Origin: Cloacimonetes bacterium UBA5284
GTDB taxonomy: Bacteria > Cloacimonadota > Cloacimonadia > Cloacimonadales > Cloacimonadaceae
NCBI GenBank assembly: GCA_002410505.1
Contig: DHSO01000052.1
Location: 16,809-80,808, forward strand
Length of the DNA: 64,000 bases
Direction of reading: 5' to 3'
The translations under genes were made by a program, and so were the position numbers. Under the pieces are notes generated by a model that was not told where the DNA came from, did no database searches, and saw only the letters and a program-made list of their open reading frames with translations. Of this stretch, positions 36,230 through 46,191 are shown in pieces. The number at the start of each line of letters is the position of its first letter. The first letter of the stretch is position 1.

Positions 36230-37009
36230 TCATGCTTGAGTTCTTTTGGGCTCTACATATTCATCCATGTGCTGATAGCGCCAGCGCAAAAAGAAGCTAT
36301 CCAGCAAGGCCACAATGCCAAACAAAGTCATTGATAGCAAGATGATTACGATGATCACCGCAAATACATGAGCCGTGTGAAAGGACTTTGTAGCCCTGGT
36401 CATGTATATGCCCAATCCAGCTTTGCCCCCCAGCCATTCACCGATCACTGCGCCCATCACACTGTAGGTGGCAGCCAGCTTCAGTCCTGTAAAAAAGCCC
36501 GGTAATCCCGCCGGAAGCTTGAGATAGCGAAAGCACTTGTATCCCGACGCTCCCAGGGCTTTCATCAAGCGCAATTGATCCACTGTAACCTGTTGAAATC
36601 CCTCAAACATACCTAAGGCAATGGGGAAAAAACAGACTAATACCACGGTGAATACCTTGGCGGAAATGCCATAACCGAACCAGATGATGATAAGTGGTGC
36701 CACCGCGATGATCGGCACTGTCTGAGATACGACCAGATATGGATAGATAATCTGTTTAAACAGCTTTGAGACATCCATCAGAATTGCAGTAAGCGAGCCT
36801 ATCACAATGCTGATAAGCAAGCCGGATATTGCCGCAGTAAGTGTGGGTTTCAGATGATGCCAGATCAGTTCATGGCTTTGGGTGAAAACCTCCATTACCG
36901 CTTTGGGATTTGGAATGATCCAAAATGCGATAACTGCTTTGGAGCTGATAATATGCCAGATTGCTAGCAGTATCAGCAGAAATCCCAGTGGGAGCAAAGA
37001 CTTTTTCAC
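36230..37009 (-). CDS. ABC transporter permease, SsuC/TauC/ThiX type
   Basis: The 259-aa inner-membrane protein has about six helices and the EAA-loop signature LMKALGASGYKCFRYLKLPAG near residue 150. The N-terminus is a single membrane segment, as in nitrate/taurine/sulfonate or thiamine-precursor importers. No ATPase or binding-protein gene is beside it; both partners must be encoded elsewhere. Its start overlaps the murB stop (ATGA), forming the 3' end of a four-gene minus-strand operon. The substrate cannot be predicted. Confidence 0.88.
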   Translation of the reverse strand: MKKSLLPLGFLLILLAIWHIISSKAVIAFWIIPNPKAVMEVFTQSHELIWHHLKPTLTAAISGLLISIVIGSLTAILMDVSKLFKQIIYPYLVVSQTVPIIAVAPLIIIWFGYGISAKVFTVVLVCFFPIALGMFEGFQQVTVDQLRLMKALGASGYKCFRYLKLPAGLPGFFTGLKLAATYSVMGAVIGEWLGGKAGLGIYMTRATKSFHTAHVFAVIIVIILLSMTLFGIVALLDSFFLRWRYQHMDEYVEPKRTQA

Positions 37010-37932
37010 ATCTCGCCAACCTGACGGATCTCGGTTTCCAGATGTACTTTAAAACGTTCATAAACAGTGCTCTGCACGTGTTCGATCAAGTCTTTCACAT
37101 CTTTGGCAGTGGCCCCTCCCAGGTTTACGATGAAGCCACAATGCTTGTTGGAAATCGATGCACCACCAATTCTGAAGCCGCGCAATCCGCAATCGTCCAC
37201 CAGTTTTCCGGTGAAATGACCTGGAGGTCGCTTGAAAACTGAGCCGGCACTGGGCATATCCATTGGTTGTTTATCGTTGCGCATTTGATCCAGCTCTTCC
37301 ATACGTTTCAGTATATCTACACGGGGAGCGGGACTCAATTTAAACACTGAACTGAGGTGGATCAAACCCCTGTCTTGCAGGGCACTGTGACGATAACTGA
37401 ACATATGAGCTTCTTTTTTCAGATGCAAAATGGGATTTGTACTTTGAAGGCTTTTCAGAGTAGGCGTAAGGCATTTGCTGCAATACAACACATCTTTGAT
37501 CTCGCCTTCGTAGGCACCGGCATTCATGAACACTGCGCCGCCCACAGATCCAGGTATTCCACAGGCAAATTCCAGTCCGGAAAGCCCTTCTTCCATACAG
37601 AAGCGGCAAAGCTCCTTCAGGCTTTGTCCCGCGAAGGCGGATACATAGTTCTCGTCGCGCGTGATCTTGTTGAAGCCTTCCATACTGATCACTAAACCCC
37701 GAATGCCCTTATCCCCTATTAAGAGATTGCTGCCTTTGCCCAATATGAACCAGGGTATCTCGCGTTTGATGGCATATATCAGCAGGTCGATCAGGTCCTT
37801 TTGAGTATCCGGTTTTGCCAGCACATCTGCCGGTCCACCGATCTTAAAACTGCTATATGGTGCCAGCGGTTCGTCAAACAGCAGTTTTCCCTGTTCGGAT
37901 AGCCGCAAAAACCTATCTATTATCTGTTTCAT
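37006..37932 (-). CDS. murB: UDP-N-acetylenolpyruvoylglucosamine reductase
   Basis: MurB reduces enolpyruvyl-UDP-GlcNAc to UDP-MurNAc in peptidoglycan synthesis. The 308-aa protein shows the FAD-binding PYSSFKIGGPADVL near residue 25, GSNLLIGDKGIRGLVI near 67, the catalytic serine segment PSAGSVFKRPPG near 230 and the C-terminal Glu in YERFKVHLETEI. This is the type II (Gram-positive-like) form. The 4-base overlaps with both neighbours indicate translational coupling with dinG-like and permease genes. Confidence 0.95.
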   Translation of the reverse strand: MKQIIDRFLRLSEQGKLLFDEPLAPYSSFKIGGPADVLAKPDTQKDLIDLLIYAIKREIPWFILGKGSNLLIGDKGIRGLVISMEGFNKITRDENYVSAFAGQSLKELCRFCMEEGLSGLEFACGIPGSVGGAVFMNAGAYEGEIKDVLYCSKCLTPTLKSLQSTNPILHLKKEAHMFSYRHSALQDRGLIHLSSVFKLSPAPRVDILKRMEELDQMRNDKQPMDMPSAGSVFKRPPGHFTGKLVDDCGLRGFRIGGASISNKHCGFIVNLGGATAKDVKDLIEHVQSTVYERFKVHLETEIRQVGEM

Positions 37933-40751
37933 ATCTTGCTAAAGAACCTCGTTATTTCGTCCATAAGCTGTAGTTCATCTTTGAGTTCCAGGTGTTTACC
38001 GGGCAGGATTTCCTTGAAATATGTGCCGTAGCGCTTGCGGCTGACTCTGCTGTCTAGGATCAATACTATGCCTCGATCATTCTTTGAGCGAATCAACCGA
38101 CCAAAGCCTTGGCGGATTTTGAGTAGAGCGTTTGGCAACATATAATGCATGAAGGAGTCTTTGTCTTCGCGCTCCAGCTTGTCGATATAAGCCTCCACCA
38201 AAGGCTCAGACGGCACTTGGAAGGGGATCTTGTACAAAATCAAAAGTGATAGCGATTCTCCCTGAACGTCCACACCTTCCCAAAAAGAGGAAGTACCCAG
38301 CAGTACTGCATTTTGTGCCTTTTTAAACTCTTCCAGTATACTGCTGCGGCTAGCCACTTTTCCCTGTGCGAAAAGCGGTCTTTGGCTGTAGTACATATGA
38401 TCCGCGACCTCGTTATAGGCCATATCCAGATCCCGATACGCGGTGAAAAGCGCCATCGTCCCCACATCCACCGTCTGAAAGATCTGCTTCAAGCAAGACA
38501 TCGCCTGAGGCTGAAAAAACTTGTCTTTGGGCTCCGGCAAAAAGCTGGAGATCAGCAATTTTGACTGCTTGTCATAATCAAAAGGAGAATCCACAATCCG
38601 CTCTATCACATTTTTATCTTCCAAAAGGGTCAAACCGGATTGATTGAGGAAATATCGGAATGATCCCCTCAGGGCCAGAGTGGCGGAAGTAAACACGATG
38701 GAAGGCACTTGAGTATAGAGCAAGCGTTTCAAGAATGTGTTTACCTCGATGGGAGCGTAATTCAGGATCGCGGCAGGCACATTACGATCCGGACGCGGAT
38801 TGTTCTCTATCCATAGGGCAAAATTGTCCAGGTCCGGTTCGGAGAAATACAGCAAGACCTCTTCCATCTCCGATAGCCGCATCACAAAGGCCGTGATGGA
38901 CTCCATAAGTTGATCGTAAGAAGCTACCTGCTTACTTTCAAGCGCATTGATTACATTTTCCAGGGCCTTAGCAGCTTTCAATATCTCTTTGAACAGCAAG
39001 ACGAACTTGCTGAGAAGCCCAAACAAGTCTTTGGCTTCAGCTTTGTTTTTGATGCGCAGTTTGTTGTAAGAATCTGCCGCAGTGCACATTGTTGAAGCCA
39101 GATTAAAGATATCCATAGAAGGTTTGCGAGCTTCTTCGATTACATCTTCCAAATGCTTTGCCACTGATATACACTGGTCTTTTTTGGCATCGGGCAGGGG
39201 ACTCTTGATCAGTGCCTTTTCCAGACCCCCCAGAAAACTGCCGCTATGACGTCGTGACGTTCCGGCGATTTGATTTAGCAGGATGATAACATCCGCGTAA
39301 GACATTGATGAACCGAGATGTTTGGAGGCAGAAGACATCAGATTGTGCGCTTCGTCGATCACCAAATAGCGATATTCACCCAGACTACTGTTTTCCATCC
39401 GCATATCTGCCAGTAGCAGCGCGTGATTTGCCACCACCACGGATGCATTCTCGATCTCCCGTCGCAATATCATAATGTGACAATTACGATAGTGCTGGCA
39501 TCTTCTATTGCCGCACAAGTATCTGTCCGAGCAGATCTTGCGCCAGGTGATGTTGAAACGTCCCCGGTCAAAGGAGGAATTTTCCGAGATATCTCCGGTA
39601 ACAGTCTGCAACTTCCAGATATAAAGATACAAAAGAGCCTGAGCGTCCCAAGAGCTTAGCTCCCTGCTGCTTTGATTGATCAGCTCTTCCCAGCGCCGTT
39701 CGCAAATATAATTCTCCCGTCCTTTGATGAGTACGGCTTTGAATGGCACTGGTAGAATTTTTGCCAATTGCGGCAGATCCTTGAAAAAAAGCTGTTCTTG
39801 CAGGTTCTTGGTATTTGTAGATACCACCACCTTGGCTTTACTGCGATGGGCAAATTCCAGCGCGGGAACCAGATAGGCGAAGGATTTTCCCACTCCCGTT
39901 CCGGCTTCCACCACCAGATGATCCTCGTTGTTAAATGCATCTGATACCGCTTGAGCCATCTGTACCTGACCCCGGCGAAATTCGAAATTGGGGAATTTGT
40001 GGGCAAAGATGCCGTCCTCGGAAAACACCGCATCGATCTGAGGATTTGCTGCAGCCGGCAAACTGTTGTCGATCACATTATAATAGGGACTCTTCTTTGT
40101 GGACGAAGGAGGAGTTGAGATTGCCGATTGTCGCTGGAAGCGAACTATCTCCTCAAAGAAACCCGTGCTTTGGATCTGTGCCATTTTGGCAAAGGAATGC
40201 AGTCTCGCGTTCACGATCATGCTGAAATTCTCGCAGGCAAAATCTCCCAAAGCCATCAGCAATTCTCCGGTAGCTTTGGCATCTGCATCTGCCCTGTGCG
40301 CGTTTTCCAAAGTGATGCCAAACTGTTTTACCATCGTGCCCAGCTTGTGATTTGCGCCAAAAGGGAGATAGGTTCTGCTTAATTCCACTGTATCCCAAGC
40401 AGTATTTTCCAGGGGAAAATCTCCGATTTTTCCGTAGTTGTAGTTGATGAAGCCCAGATCGAAGGACACATTGTGCCCCACCAGGGTGTCTGAGCCTAAA
40501 AATTTCTTTAGTTTTGCCAATACCTCAGCTACGTCCGGTGCGTCTTTCACGTCTTCCGGCTGGATATGAGTGAGGAACATGATAAATTTGGGCAGAGCAA
40601 TCGTAGGCTTCACAAAGCTATCAAAGACTTCCACCACCTTGCCCCTGCGAAAGCGGACCGCGGCTATCTGAATGATTTCGTCTTTGCGTTCGGACAGCCC
40701 GGTAGTCTCTATGTCCAGTGCAGTAAAATTCAACGAGTCAGAAAACTTCAT
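37929..40751 (-). CDS. dinG: DinG-type helicase fused to DnaQ-like exonuclease
   Basis: The 940-aa protein begins with a DEDDh exonuclease domain (FTALDIETTGLSE, residues 8-20; GHNVSFDLGFIN near 94; catalytic HRADADAKATGELL near 135). The helicase domain follows, with Walker A EAGTGVGKSFAYLVP near 285, an XPD-type four-cysteine Fe-S region (CERRW and CSDRYLCGNRRC near 390-430), VIDEAHNL near 470 and GTSSFWEGVDVQGE near 820. This exonuclease-DinG fusion is known from Firmicutes and other phyla. Role: DNA repair or R-loop and collision handling. It overlaps neighbours by four bases on both sides. Confidence 0.92.
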   Translation of the reverse strand: MKFSDSLNFTALDIETTGLSERKDEIIQIAAVRFRRGKVVEVFDSFVKPTIALPKFIMFLTHIQPEDVKDAPDVAEVLAKLKKFLGSDTLVGHNVSFDLGFINYNYGKIGDFPLENTAWDTVELSRTYLPFGANHKLGTMVKQFGITLENAHRADADAKATGELLMALGDFACENFSMIVNARLHSFAKMAQIQSTGFFEEIVRFQRQSAISTPPSSTKKSPYYNVIDNSLPAAANPQIDAVFSEDGIFAHKFPNFEFRRGQVQMAQAVSDAFNNEDHLVVEAGTGVGKSFAYLVPALEFAHRSKAKVVVSTNTKNLQEQLFFKDLPQLAKILPVPFKAVLIKGRENYICERRWEELINQSSRELSSWDAQALLYLYIWKLQTVTGDISENSSFDRGRFNITWRKICSDRYLCGNRRCQHYRNCHIMILRREIENASVVVANHALLLADMRMENSSLGEYRYLVIDEAHNLMSSASKHLGSSMSYADVIILLNQIAGTSRRHSGSFLGGLEKALIKSPLPDAKKDQCISVAKHLEDVIEEARKPSMDIFNLASTMCTAADSYNKLRIKNKAEAKDLFGLLSKFVLLFKEILKAAKALENVINALESKQVASYDQLMESITAFVMRLSEMEEVLLYFSEPDLDNFALWIENNPRPDRNVPAAILNYAPIEVNTFLKRLLYTQVPSIVFTSATLALRGSFRYFLNQSGLTLLEDKNVIERIVDSPFDYDKQSKLLISSFLPEPKDKFFQPQAMSCLKQIFQTVDVGTMALFTAYRDLDMAYNEVADHMYYSQRPLFAQGKVASRSSILEEFKKAQNAVLLGTSSFWEGVDVQGESLSLLILYKIPFQVPSEPLVEAYIDKLEREDKDSFMHYMLPNALLKIRQGFGRLIRSKNDRGIVLILDSRVSRKRYGTYFKEILPGKHLELKDELQLMDEITRFFSKI

Positions 40752-43700
40752 CCCTCATCCCTAAATAGATTATAGCGTTGCAGCTTTTTGATGAGTCCCT
40801 GACGTGAAAGCCCCAGTTCCCGAGCAGCTTGAGTTTGGTTCCAATCGTATTTATCCATGCACGCAGAGATCATTTTCCGTTCCAGCTCTTCGACTGCTTC
40901 CTTCAAGTTTTGCTTCGTGCTCAGAAGGTCGATGGTCTGGCTGTGCTCATAGTGTCGATGCACTTCTTCCGAGAAATCCGAGGCATGGATGAAGGTATTA
41001 TCTTCCACCAGAGTTACAGCACGCTCAATTTCATTTTCCAATTGCCGCACATTCCCCGGAAAATCGTAGTTCTCAAGGATTTTCATAGCTTCTTCGGTGA
41101 AGCCCGATACATTCTTTCGAATGCGTTTGTTGTATTTATCCAAAAAGTGAATAGCCAAAAGTGGAACGTCTCCCGGCCTGTTTTTGAGCGGTGGTACTTG
41201 TATGCGGATCACGTTCAGACGATAGTATAGATCCAAACGAAAATCGCCATTATTCACTTTTTCCAATAGCGGGACATTGGTGGCACACAATACCCGCACA
41301 TTCACTTTCTCGGTCTTGGTAGCGCCGACCCGTTTCACCTCACCTTCCTGCAAAAAGCGCAAAAGCTTGGCTTGAGTTGACTGGCTTATGTCTGCTATCT
41401 CGTCTAGGAAGAAGGTACCTCCATCAGCGATCTCAAAGAGGCCTTTCTTATCGTAGGCTGCACCGGTGAAGCTGCCTTTCACATGGCCGAACAGCTCGCT
41501 TTCCAAAAGAGTCTCGGGCAGAGCGCCACAATATTGGGCCACAAATGCCTTGCCGGCACGATTGCTGCTGTAGTGCAAGGCTCTGGCAATCAATTCCTTA
41601 CCTGTTCCGCTATCACCCTCCAAAAGCACCGTTGTAGGCGTATCTTTCACCTTTTCGATGATCTCAAAGATCTTCATCATCTCCGGGCTTTTACCTATTA
41701 TATTTGCATAGAGATTGCCTTCGTGAAGCTGTTCTCGGATGATGGCATGGGTTTTTTCCAAGTTTGCGCTGCGGATGTTTTCAATGATTACGATTATCTG
41801 GTTCGAAAGCGCGTTCAACAGGTTTATGATGCGCTCACTGAAATAGTGCGATCCGCTTTTACAAAAGAGCAGCACCACGCCCAAGTTGTTTTTTCTGATG
41901 GATAGAGGTAACAGCAATATGTTGTTGTAGGCAGAGGCAAAATGTGGTTGTTTAAAATTCTCCACCTTGTTTTCGCGGTGAACCTTCGCGCACAGATTCA
42001 TAAAGACGTCAAAATCCTTGTCTTCGGCAGAGAAATTTCTGAAAATCTTATATTCCCAAGCATCAGGCAGATTGGCACTGTTTTGCAAGCACAGAATGCC
42101 GCCGTCTGCCTCTGAGATATCGATCAGGCTTGTCAGGGATTGATCGATAATCAGATCCAGATCTGTTATTGTATTCAGCTTCTGGGTGATTTCATAGAAT
42201 TGATTGAGCAGGTTTTCTTCAAATTGTACTTCCTGCATTTGCGAGGAATATTCCCGGGATATCCGCTGCATCAGTATATCGTTCTGTTCCAAAAGCTTGA
42301 TGGAGCCATATTGCTGAATCACTTTCTTGTTGTTCTTCAAAATCTGCAAGGCCTGTTCCCATTCTTCCAGGTCCAACAGCACTCCAGCCAGCTCGTAATT
42401 TGCCAGAGACAGCTCGTAGTAACTGTTTGTGGCCACAAAGAACTTGATTGCCTCATCCAGATGCGTTCTGGCACTCTGTGGGTTCTTACGCTCCAGCAGT
42501 GCGCGCAGGTAGTGGGTCCAGCCCATCTCAAATTCGTTCTGCTGTTCAGTAGCCAGGCGGAAGGCTTCATTCAGGAAATAATCTGCGCTCTCAGCGTTGT
42601 GAGTCATAATGAAGTAATAGGCCTGGTTTTGACAGCCTTCTATGATCTTGTCCCTAGCGCCCAGAGCCTTGAAGAAATCGAAACTCTCCATCAGGTAACG
42701 ATACGCGTCTTTAAATTTGTGCAATTTTGTGAGCACAGAACCCAGATTGCCGTAAAGCTCTGCCTTGATGTATTCATCGCTCACTCCGGGCAACAGCTCC
42801 AATCCCTTGAAATAGAGATCGTAAGCCAGATTCAGCTCATTGCTTTTCTCATACACTTCTCCCAGGTTGTTAAACGAGCGCAAGAGTCCTTCACTAAAGC
42901 TGTTTTCCTCGCTAAGCTTGATGGCTTTTTCATAATAGCTGATGGATCCTTTCCAATCTCCCTTTTTGAAGCTGAGGGCGCCCAAGTTGTTCAGGGACGC
43001 TACGGTATTGCGGAAGAAATTGAATTCAACGGCAGTTTCCAAGGATTTCCGCAGAGCGTCTTCAGCCCGCTCAAAATCCCCATGATCCATCATTGTAACG
43101 CCGATGTTATTGTATATATTCGTTATATTGTAGGGTTCCGAAAGCAAGCGCTGAATCTTGAGAGCTTCCTCCAAGTAGTACAATGAACGGGCGGCATCGC
43201 CTTTATCGTCCATCAAACCACCCAGATTGTTGAAACATACCGAGATTCCATTGAGGTTGAAGTAGTCTTTTTCCAGGGCCAGACTTTTCAGAAAGTAGGT
43301 CTCGCTTTGCTCCCAATCGCCCTGAAACATATACAAAACACCTAGATTGTTATAGATCGCCGCCAGTCCTGTGTGATCATCGGCCAGCCCATACATGGTT
43401 TCAGATTCTTTGAAAGCTTCTTCAGCTTGATCCCATTCATTGATGTAATAGTGGATCTTGCCCTTTATCTTTTTGGCTTCGGCCTGGATCAGATAGCGGT
43501 GATGCTGATCTTCGATGTTGATCATGGATTGCAACACATTGTCCAGAGTCTCAAAAGCCTCGTTAAAATCTTCACTTTCTGCCAGAATATCGCCTTTCAG
43601 CAAAAGAATTCTGGATTTCCAATAAGCCTCGATGGTGGCAGGGGAGTATTTCTTGATTATCTCCAGTGCAAAACTGTTCGAATTCACTGCAAACAGTGTG

Positions 43701-45025
43701 TTTGAAAGATTGTATACAATCTCCTCGGCGGGGAAGTTGTTTTCAGTGCAGATGTGAAGGCATTGCCTGTAGTAGTCTATCGCCTTGTCCTTTTGGCTCA
43801 GGTCCGAATAACAGGCAGCCAGCTTTGCCGTGTATTGCAGCTTTTCCTTTGCGTTCTTGCTGATCGAGAGCAAATAGTCGTAGATACTGATGCAGCTATC
43901 ACCGTCTGAGATCAGCATAAATAGCTGCAGCATCTCATTGAATAACTGCTCGTTGTAAGCCTCTTGATGGATGGCAAGACGCAGTAATACCTGTGTCATC
44001 TCATCGTGCTTTTTCAGAAAGACGCTTATCTTCTTTAGCAAAGCGTTTGATGAGCCCGGGTTTTCTTCAAGCCACAAACCGAAAGCGCGTTTTTTTTGAA
44101 CCACGCAAGAGTCTTCTACTATGGCCAACAAACCGCGTTCCACCAAAGCCTTGCTATCGTTCTTGATCCCTTTGCGTCCCAAGGCTTCAGTGATGTCACT
44201 CAATTCCATGCCGTCCATGGCATAAGCGGCAGTCAATAACTCCATCTGGCTGTTATTGAGATCGGCCAGACTCTGATAGTATACCTCATGTGGGTCGTAA
44301 GTCTTTTCCAGATACGGACTCAGATCAAATCCACCCTTGGGCTGGTGTTCTCTCATCTCCGAAAAGATGCGCTCCAGGATCATCAGATTACCCCCGGAAA
44401 TCTTGTGTAAGATCTCGCCTTCGGAGATGTAGCTCAAACCCGCGTCCGGGAATATGTTGCTAAGCAGCTTTTGCAGATCTTCTGCTCCCAAAGTGGGCAG
44501 GTTTTCTTCCACTGAAAATGGAAACAAACGCTTCTGCGACAGAGCAATGATCTGAATCCCAGTATCTGCTGCGTATTGCACCAGATACTGCAAGAAATCT
44601 CTACTGTATGCATCCAAGACGTCACTATCGTCCACGATCAGCACTCTGGGCTTCAATAAATCACGCTTCAGCAGTTGCTCAGTGAAGTAATAGAAGAAAT
44701 CATACTGCTTGCCCGTGCGGTACTTGGCAAAATGCTCATTAAACAGCTCCATTTGTGCCGCTTCATCCAAGCCCGTCAAGATCCTTACCAACTCGGTAAA
44801 ATGGTTGAAATACAAGGGATGTGGGCTGAAATACTCGATTTGGGCATACTTCTCTTGCAAAGCGGATATTATGGGCGTAATGAGATAGGATTTGCCGGAA
44901 CCTGATTTGCCGGTGATCTCCAATAAGTGACTGTGACTACTGTCTTGGATCGGCTCCAGCACGCGCGACAAATTAAAGCGCTCGGAAACAAATTCGTGCA
45001 TCTGTTGATATAGCTTTTCAGGCAT
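40748..45025 (-). CDS. Giant sigma-54 activator with ATPase, TPR, GAF, AAA+ and Fis domains
   Basis: The 1425-aa protein starts at ATG 45025 (AGGAGTAG upstream). In order: an N-terminal STAND/AAA-like ATPase (TGKSGSGKSYLI near residue 37, VLIVDDSD near 130), about 14 TPR repeats (about 380-900, e.g. AAIYNNLGVLYMFQGDWEQS), a GAF domain (about 905-1060), the sigma-54 AAA+ domain (GDSGTGKELIARAL near 1115, GSFTGAAYDKKG near 1175, GGTFFLDEI near 1190) and a C-terminal Fis HTH (NQTQAARELGLSRQGLIKKL). It opens closed RNA polymerase-sigma-54 complexes at enhancer-controlled promoters. A signal sensed by TPR/STAND part is likely; the regulon is unknown. Confidence 0.92.
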   Translation of the reverse strand: MPEKLYQQMHEFVSERFNLSRVLEPIQDSSHSHLLEITGKSGSGKSYLITPIISALQEKYAQIEYFSPHPLYFNHFTELVRILTGLDEAAQMELFNEHFAKYRTGKQYDFFYYFTEQLLKRDLLKPRVLIVDDSDVLDAYSRDFLQYLVQYAADTGIQIIALSQKRLFPFSVEENLPTLGAEDLQKLLSNIFPDAGLSYISEGEILHKISGGNLMILERIFSEMREHQPKGGFDLSPYLEKTYDPHEVYYQSLADLNNSQMELLTAAYAMDGMELSDITEALGRKGIKNDSKALVERGLLAIVEDSCVVQKKRAFGLWLEENPGSSNALLKKISVFLKKHDEMTQVLLRLAIHQEAYNEQLFNEMLQLFMLISDGDSCISIYDYLLSISKNAKEKLQYTAKLAACYSDLSQKDKAIDYYRQCLHICTENNFPAEEIVYNLSNTLFAVNSNSFALEIIKKYSPATIEAYWKSRILLLKGDILAESEDFNEAFETLDNVLQSMINIEDQHHRYLIQAEAKKIKGKIHYYINEWDQAEEAFKESETMYGLADDHTGLAAIYNNLGVLYMFQGDWEQSETYFLKSLALEKDYFNLNGISVCFNNLGGLMDDKGDAARSLYYLEEALKIQRLLSEPYNITNIYNNIGVTMMDHGDFERAEDALRKSLETAVEFNFFRNTVASLNNLGALSFKKGDWKGSISYYEKAIKLSEENSFSEGLLRSFNNLGEVYEKSNELNLAYDLYFKGLELLPGVSDEYIKAELYGNLGSVLTKLHKFKDAYRYLMESFDFFKALGARDKIIEGCQNQAYYFIMTHNAESADYFLNEAFRLATEQQNEFEMGWTHYLRALLERKNPQSARTHLDEAIKFFVATNSYYELSLANYELAGVLLDLEEWEQALQILKNNKKVIQQYGSIKLLEQNDILMQRISREYSSQMQEVQFEENLLNQFYEITQKLNTITDLDLIIDQSLTSLIDISEADGGILCLQNSANLPDAWEYKIFRNFSAEDKDFDVFMNLCAKVHRENKVENFKQPHFASAYNNILLLPLSIRKNNLGVVLLFCKSGSHYFSERIINLLNALSNQIIVIIENIRSANLEKTHAIIREQLHEGNLYANIIGKSPEMMKIFEIIEKVKDTPTTVLLEGDSGTGKELIARALHYSSNRAGKAFVAQYCGALPETLLESELFGHVKGSFTGAAYDKKGLFEIADGGTFFLDEIADISQSTQAKLLRFLQEGEVKRVGATKTEKVNVRVLCATNVPLLEKVNNGDFRLDLYYRLNVIRIQVPPLKNRPGDVPLLAIHFLDKYNKRIRKNVSGFTEEAMKILENYDFPGNVRQLENEIERAVTLVEDNTFIHASDFSEEVHRHYEHSQTIDLLSTKQNLKEAVEELERKMISACMDKYDWNQTQAARELGLSRQGLIKKLQRYNLFRDEG

Positions 45026-45131
45026 TATCTCTACTCCTGAATCAGTTTGTTGACAGTGCAACTGTAAAAAGAATTGACATACTGTCAAGTAAAAAAAGGT
45101 TTGCCGCTCCGCGAAGCTCTTTCTATAGTAG

Positions 45132-45149
45132 TTGCAAAGCAATTCCCCT
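45132..45149 (-). promoter_or_regulatory. Candidate sigma-54 (-24/-12) promoter upstream of the activator gene
   Basis: On the minus strand GGGGAATTGCTTTGCAA supplies GG, then ten bases, then GC, matching the -24/-12 rule with a TTTGCA -12 element. It stands about 100 bases before the start codon of the sigma-54 activator. Only the invariant bases fit well, so certainty is modest. Confidence 0.35.
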
Positions 45150-45167
45150 TTATAGTGACACCTGAAA

Positions 45168-45289
45168 TGTCAAATCGTGACACCCACTTGACAAAACAGC
45201 GGAAATGCCCTCAGTTTGTGACAGCAATATGTCCATTCACCGGAATCCAAGGACGGTCAGAAGTGACGGATTTTTGTCAAATCATGACA
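45168..45289. promoter_or_regulatory. Pair of 15-bp operators TGTCA-AATC(G/A)-TGACA with further TGACA half-sites
   Basis: Exact TGTCAAATC(G/A)TGACA palindromes lie at 45168-45182 and 45275-45289, 107 bases apart (about ten helical turns). At least six additional TGACA/TGTCA half-sites fill 45049-45310. Their position upstream of a candidate sigma-54 promoter suggests enhancer sites for the Fis HTH of the neighbouring activator (inference). Confidence 0.55.
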
Positions 45290-45338
45290 GCAAAACGGCA
45301 GGTTGTGACACACTTTTATAAATACCTGATCGCTAATA

Positions 45339-46172
45339 CTAGTCAAAGTATTTACTATACCCATCTAGCTTAAGGTGCTTATCAGATATTTTGCTCAGAA
45401 TTCTCATATAGCTCAATTTTACTTCTCTTAATGATGCCATAAGAGTAACACAGAGAATTGCTATTATACTAAATAGGGTACCAACAAATGATCCTCTTGC
45501 CCATAATGAATTGCATGAAAAGGCTTCGAATAATCCCAACTTCGATATTTCCATTGGAAGCATCATTAGGGGAATACAAACTGATGTTAATGAACCGATA
45601 AGGAGCAGAACAACAATTCCATTGATAGTTCTAAGCCTTTTTATGGACCCACTGATATCATTCTTTACAAGCCCATACTTTCTCATTAGCACTTTACATT
45701 CATGTCTTAGATTCTCAATGTTTTTGTGAGTGTTTTCGATCTTATCGAAGCTAACAGAACAAATTGGAGAGTTACAGCCGGAATATTCATACTCATCTAT
45801 TGACTTATTTCTTAAGACTAGTCTTGTAGCAAAGCCAAGATTATCAGGACTATCGTATAATCCATAGACTTCCAATAGACATTCCGCAGCAATTGTCTCG
45901 GGATCATCGCTGCTAGCACTCTCAAGTTGTAATAGCTTATCCCAGAATTCTTGGCTTTGAAGAATAGTGTTTCTATTGTACCATTCGAAGGGTATATTAT
46001 TAATGTCATTTAGAACATTAGTCCTCTTGAATGCAATTTCACGAAATTCGTAGAGAATTCTGTTACTTACATCTTTTTCGTTAAGAACTCTCGAGATTAG
46101 AAATGCTCCAATAATCCCAATTAGCGCTGCACCACTTTGAGCTAAAGCTGAAAAAAACCAATTCCAATCCAT
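45339..46172 (-). CDS. Membrane protein beside DUF4062 gene
   Basis: The 277-aa protein has an N-terminal membrane segment (SGAALIGIIGAFLISRVL), a cytosolic middle of about 130 residues, and two or three C-terminal membrane segments (GIVVLLLIGSLTSVCIPLMM; GTLFSIIAILCVTLMAS). No family recognised. It starts 19 bases after the DUF4062 stop and is the last gene of the island operon. The DNA here looks AT-richer than the housekeeping genes around it. A membrane effector working with the DUF4062 protein is a plausible but unproven idea. Confidence 0.65.
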   Translation of the reverse strand: MDWNWFFSALAQSGAALIGIIGAFLISRVLNEKDVSNRILYEFREIAFKRTNVLNDINNIPFEWYNRNTILQSQEFWDKLLQLESASSDDPETIAAECLLEVYGLYDSPDNLGFATRLVLRNKSIDEYEYSGCNSPICSVSFDKIENTHKNIENLRHECKVLMRKYGLVKNDISGSIKRLRTINGIVVLLLIGSLTSVCIPLMMLPMEISKLGLFEAFSCNSLWARGSFVGTLFSIIAILCVTLMASLREVKLSYMRILSKISDKHLKLDGYSKYFD

Positions 46173-46191
46173 AATAATCTCTCAACAAATA

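Noticed and set aside
42140..43186. 348-aa open frame on the plus strand
   Set aside because: It is antisense to the TPR part of the sigma-54 activator; repeat-biased codon use keeps the opposite frame open. No ribosome site.
45074..45373. 99-aa plus-strand frame before the membrane protein gene
   Set aside because: It covers the operator-like TGACA array and part of the antisense gene; composition does not look like protein.
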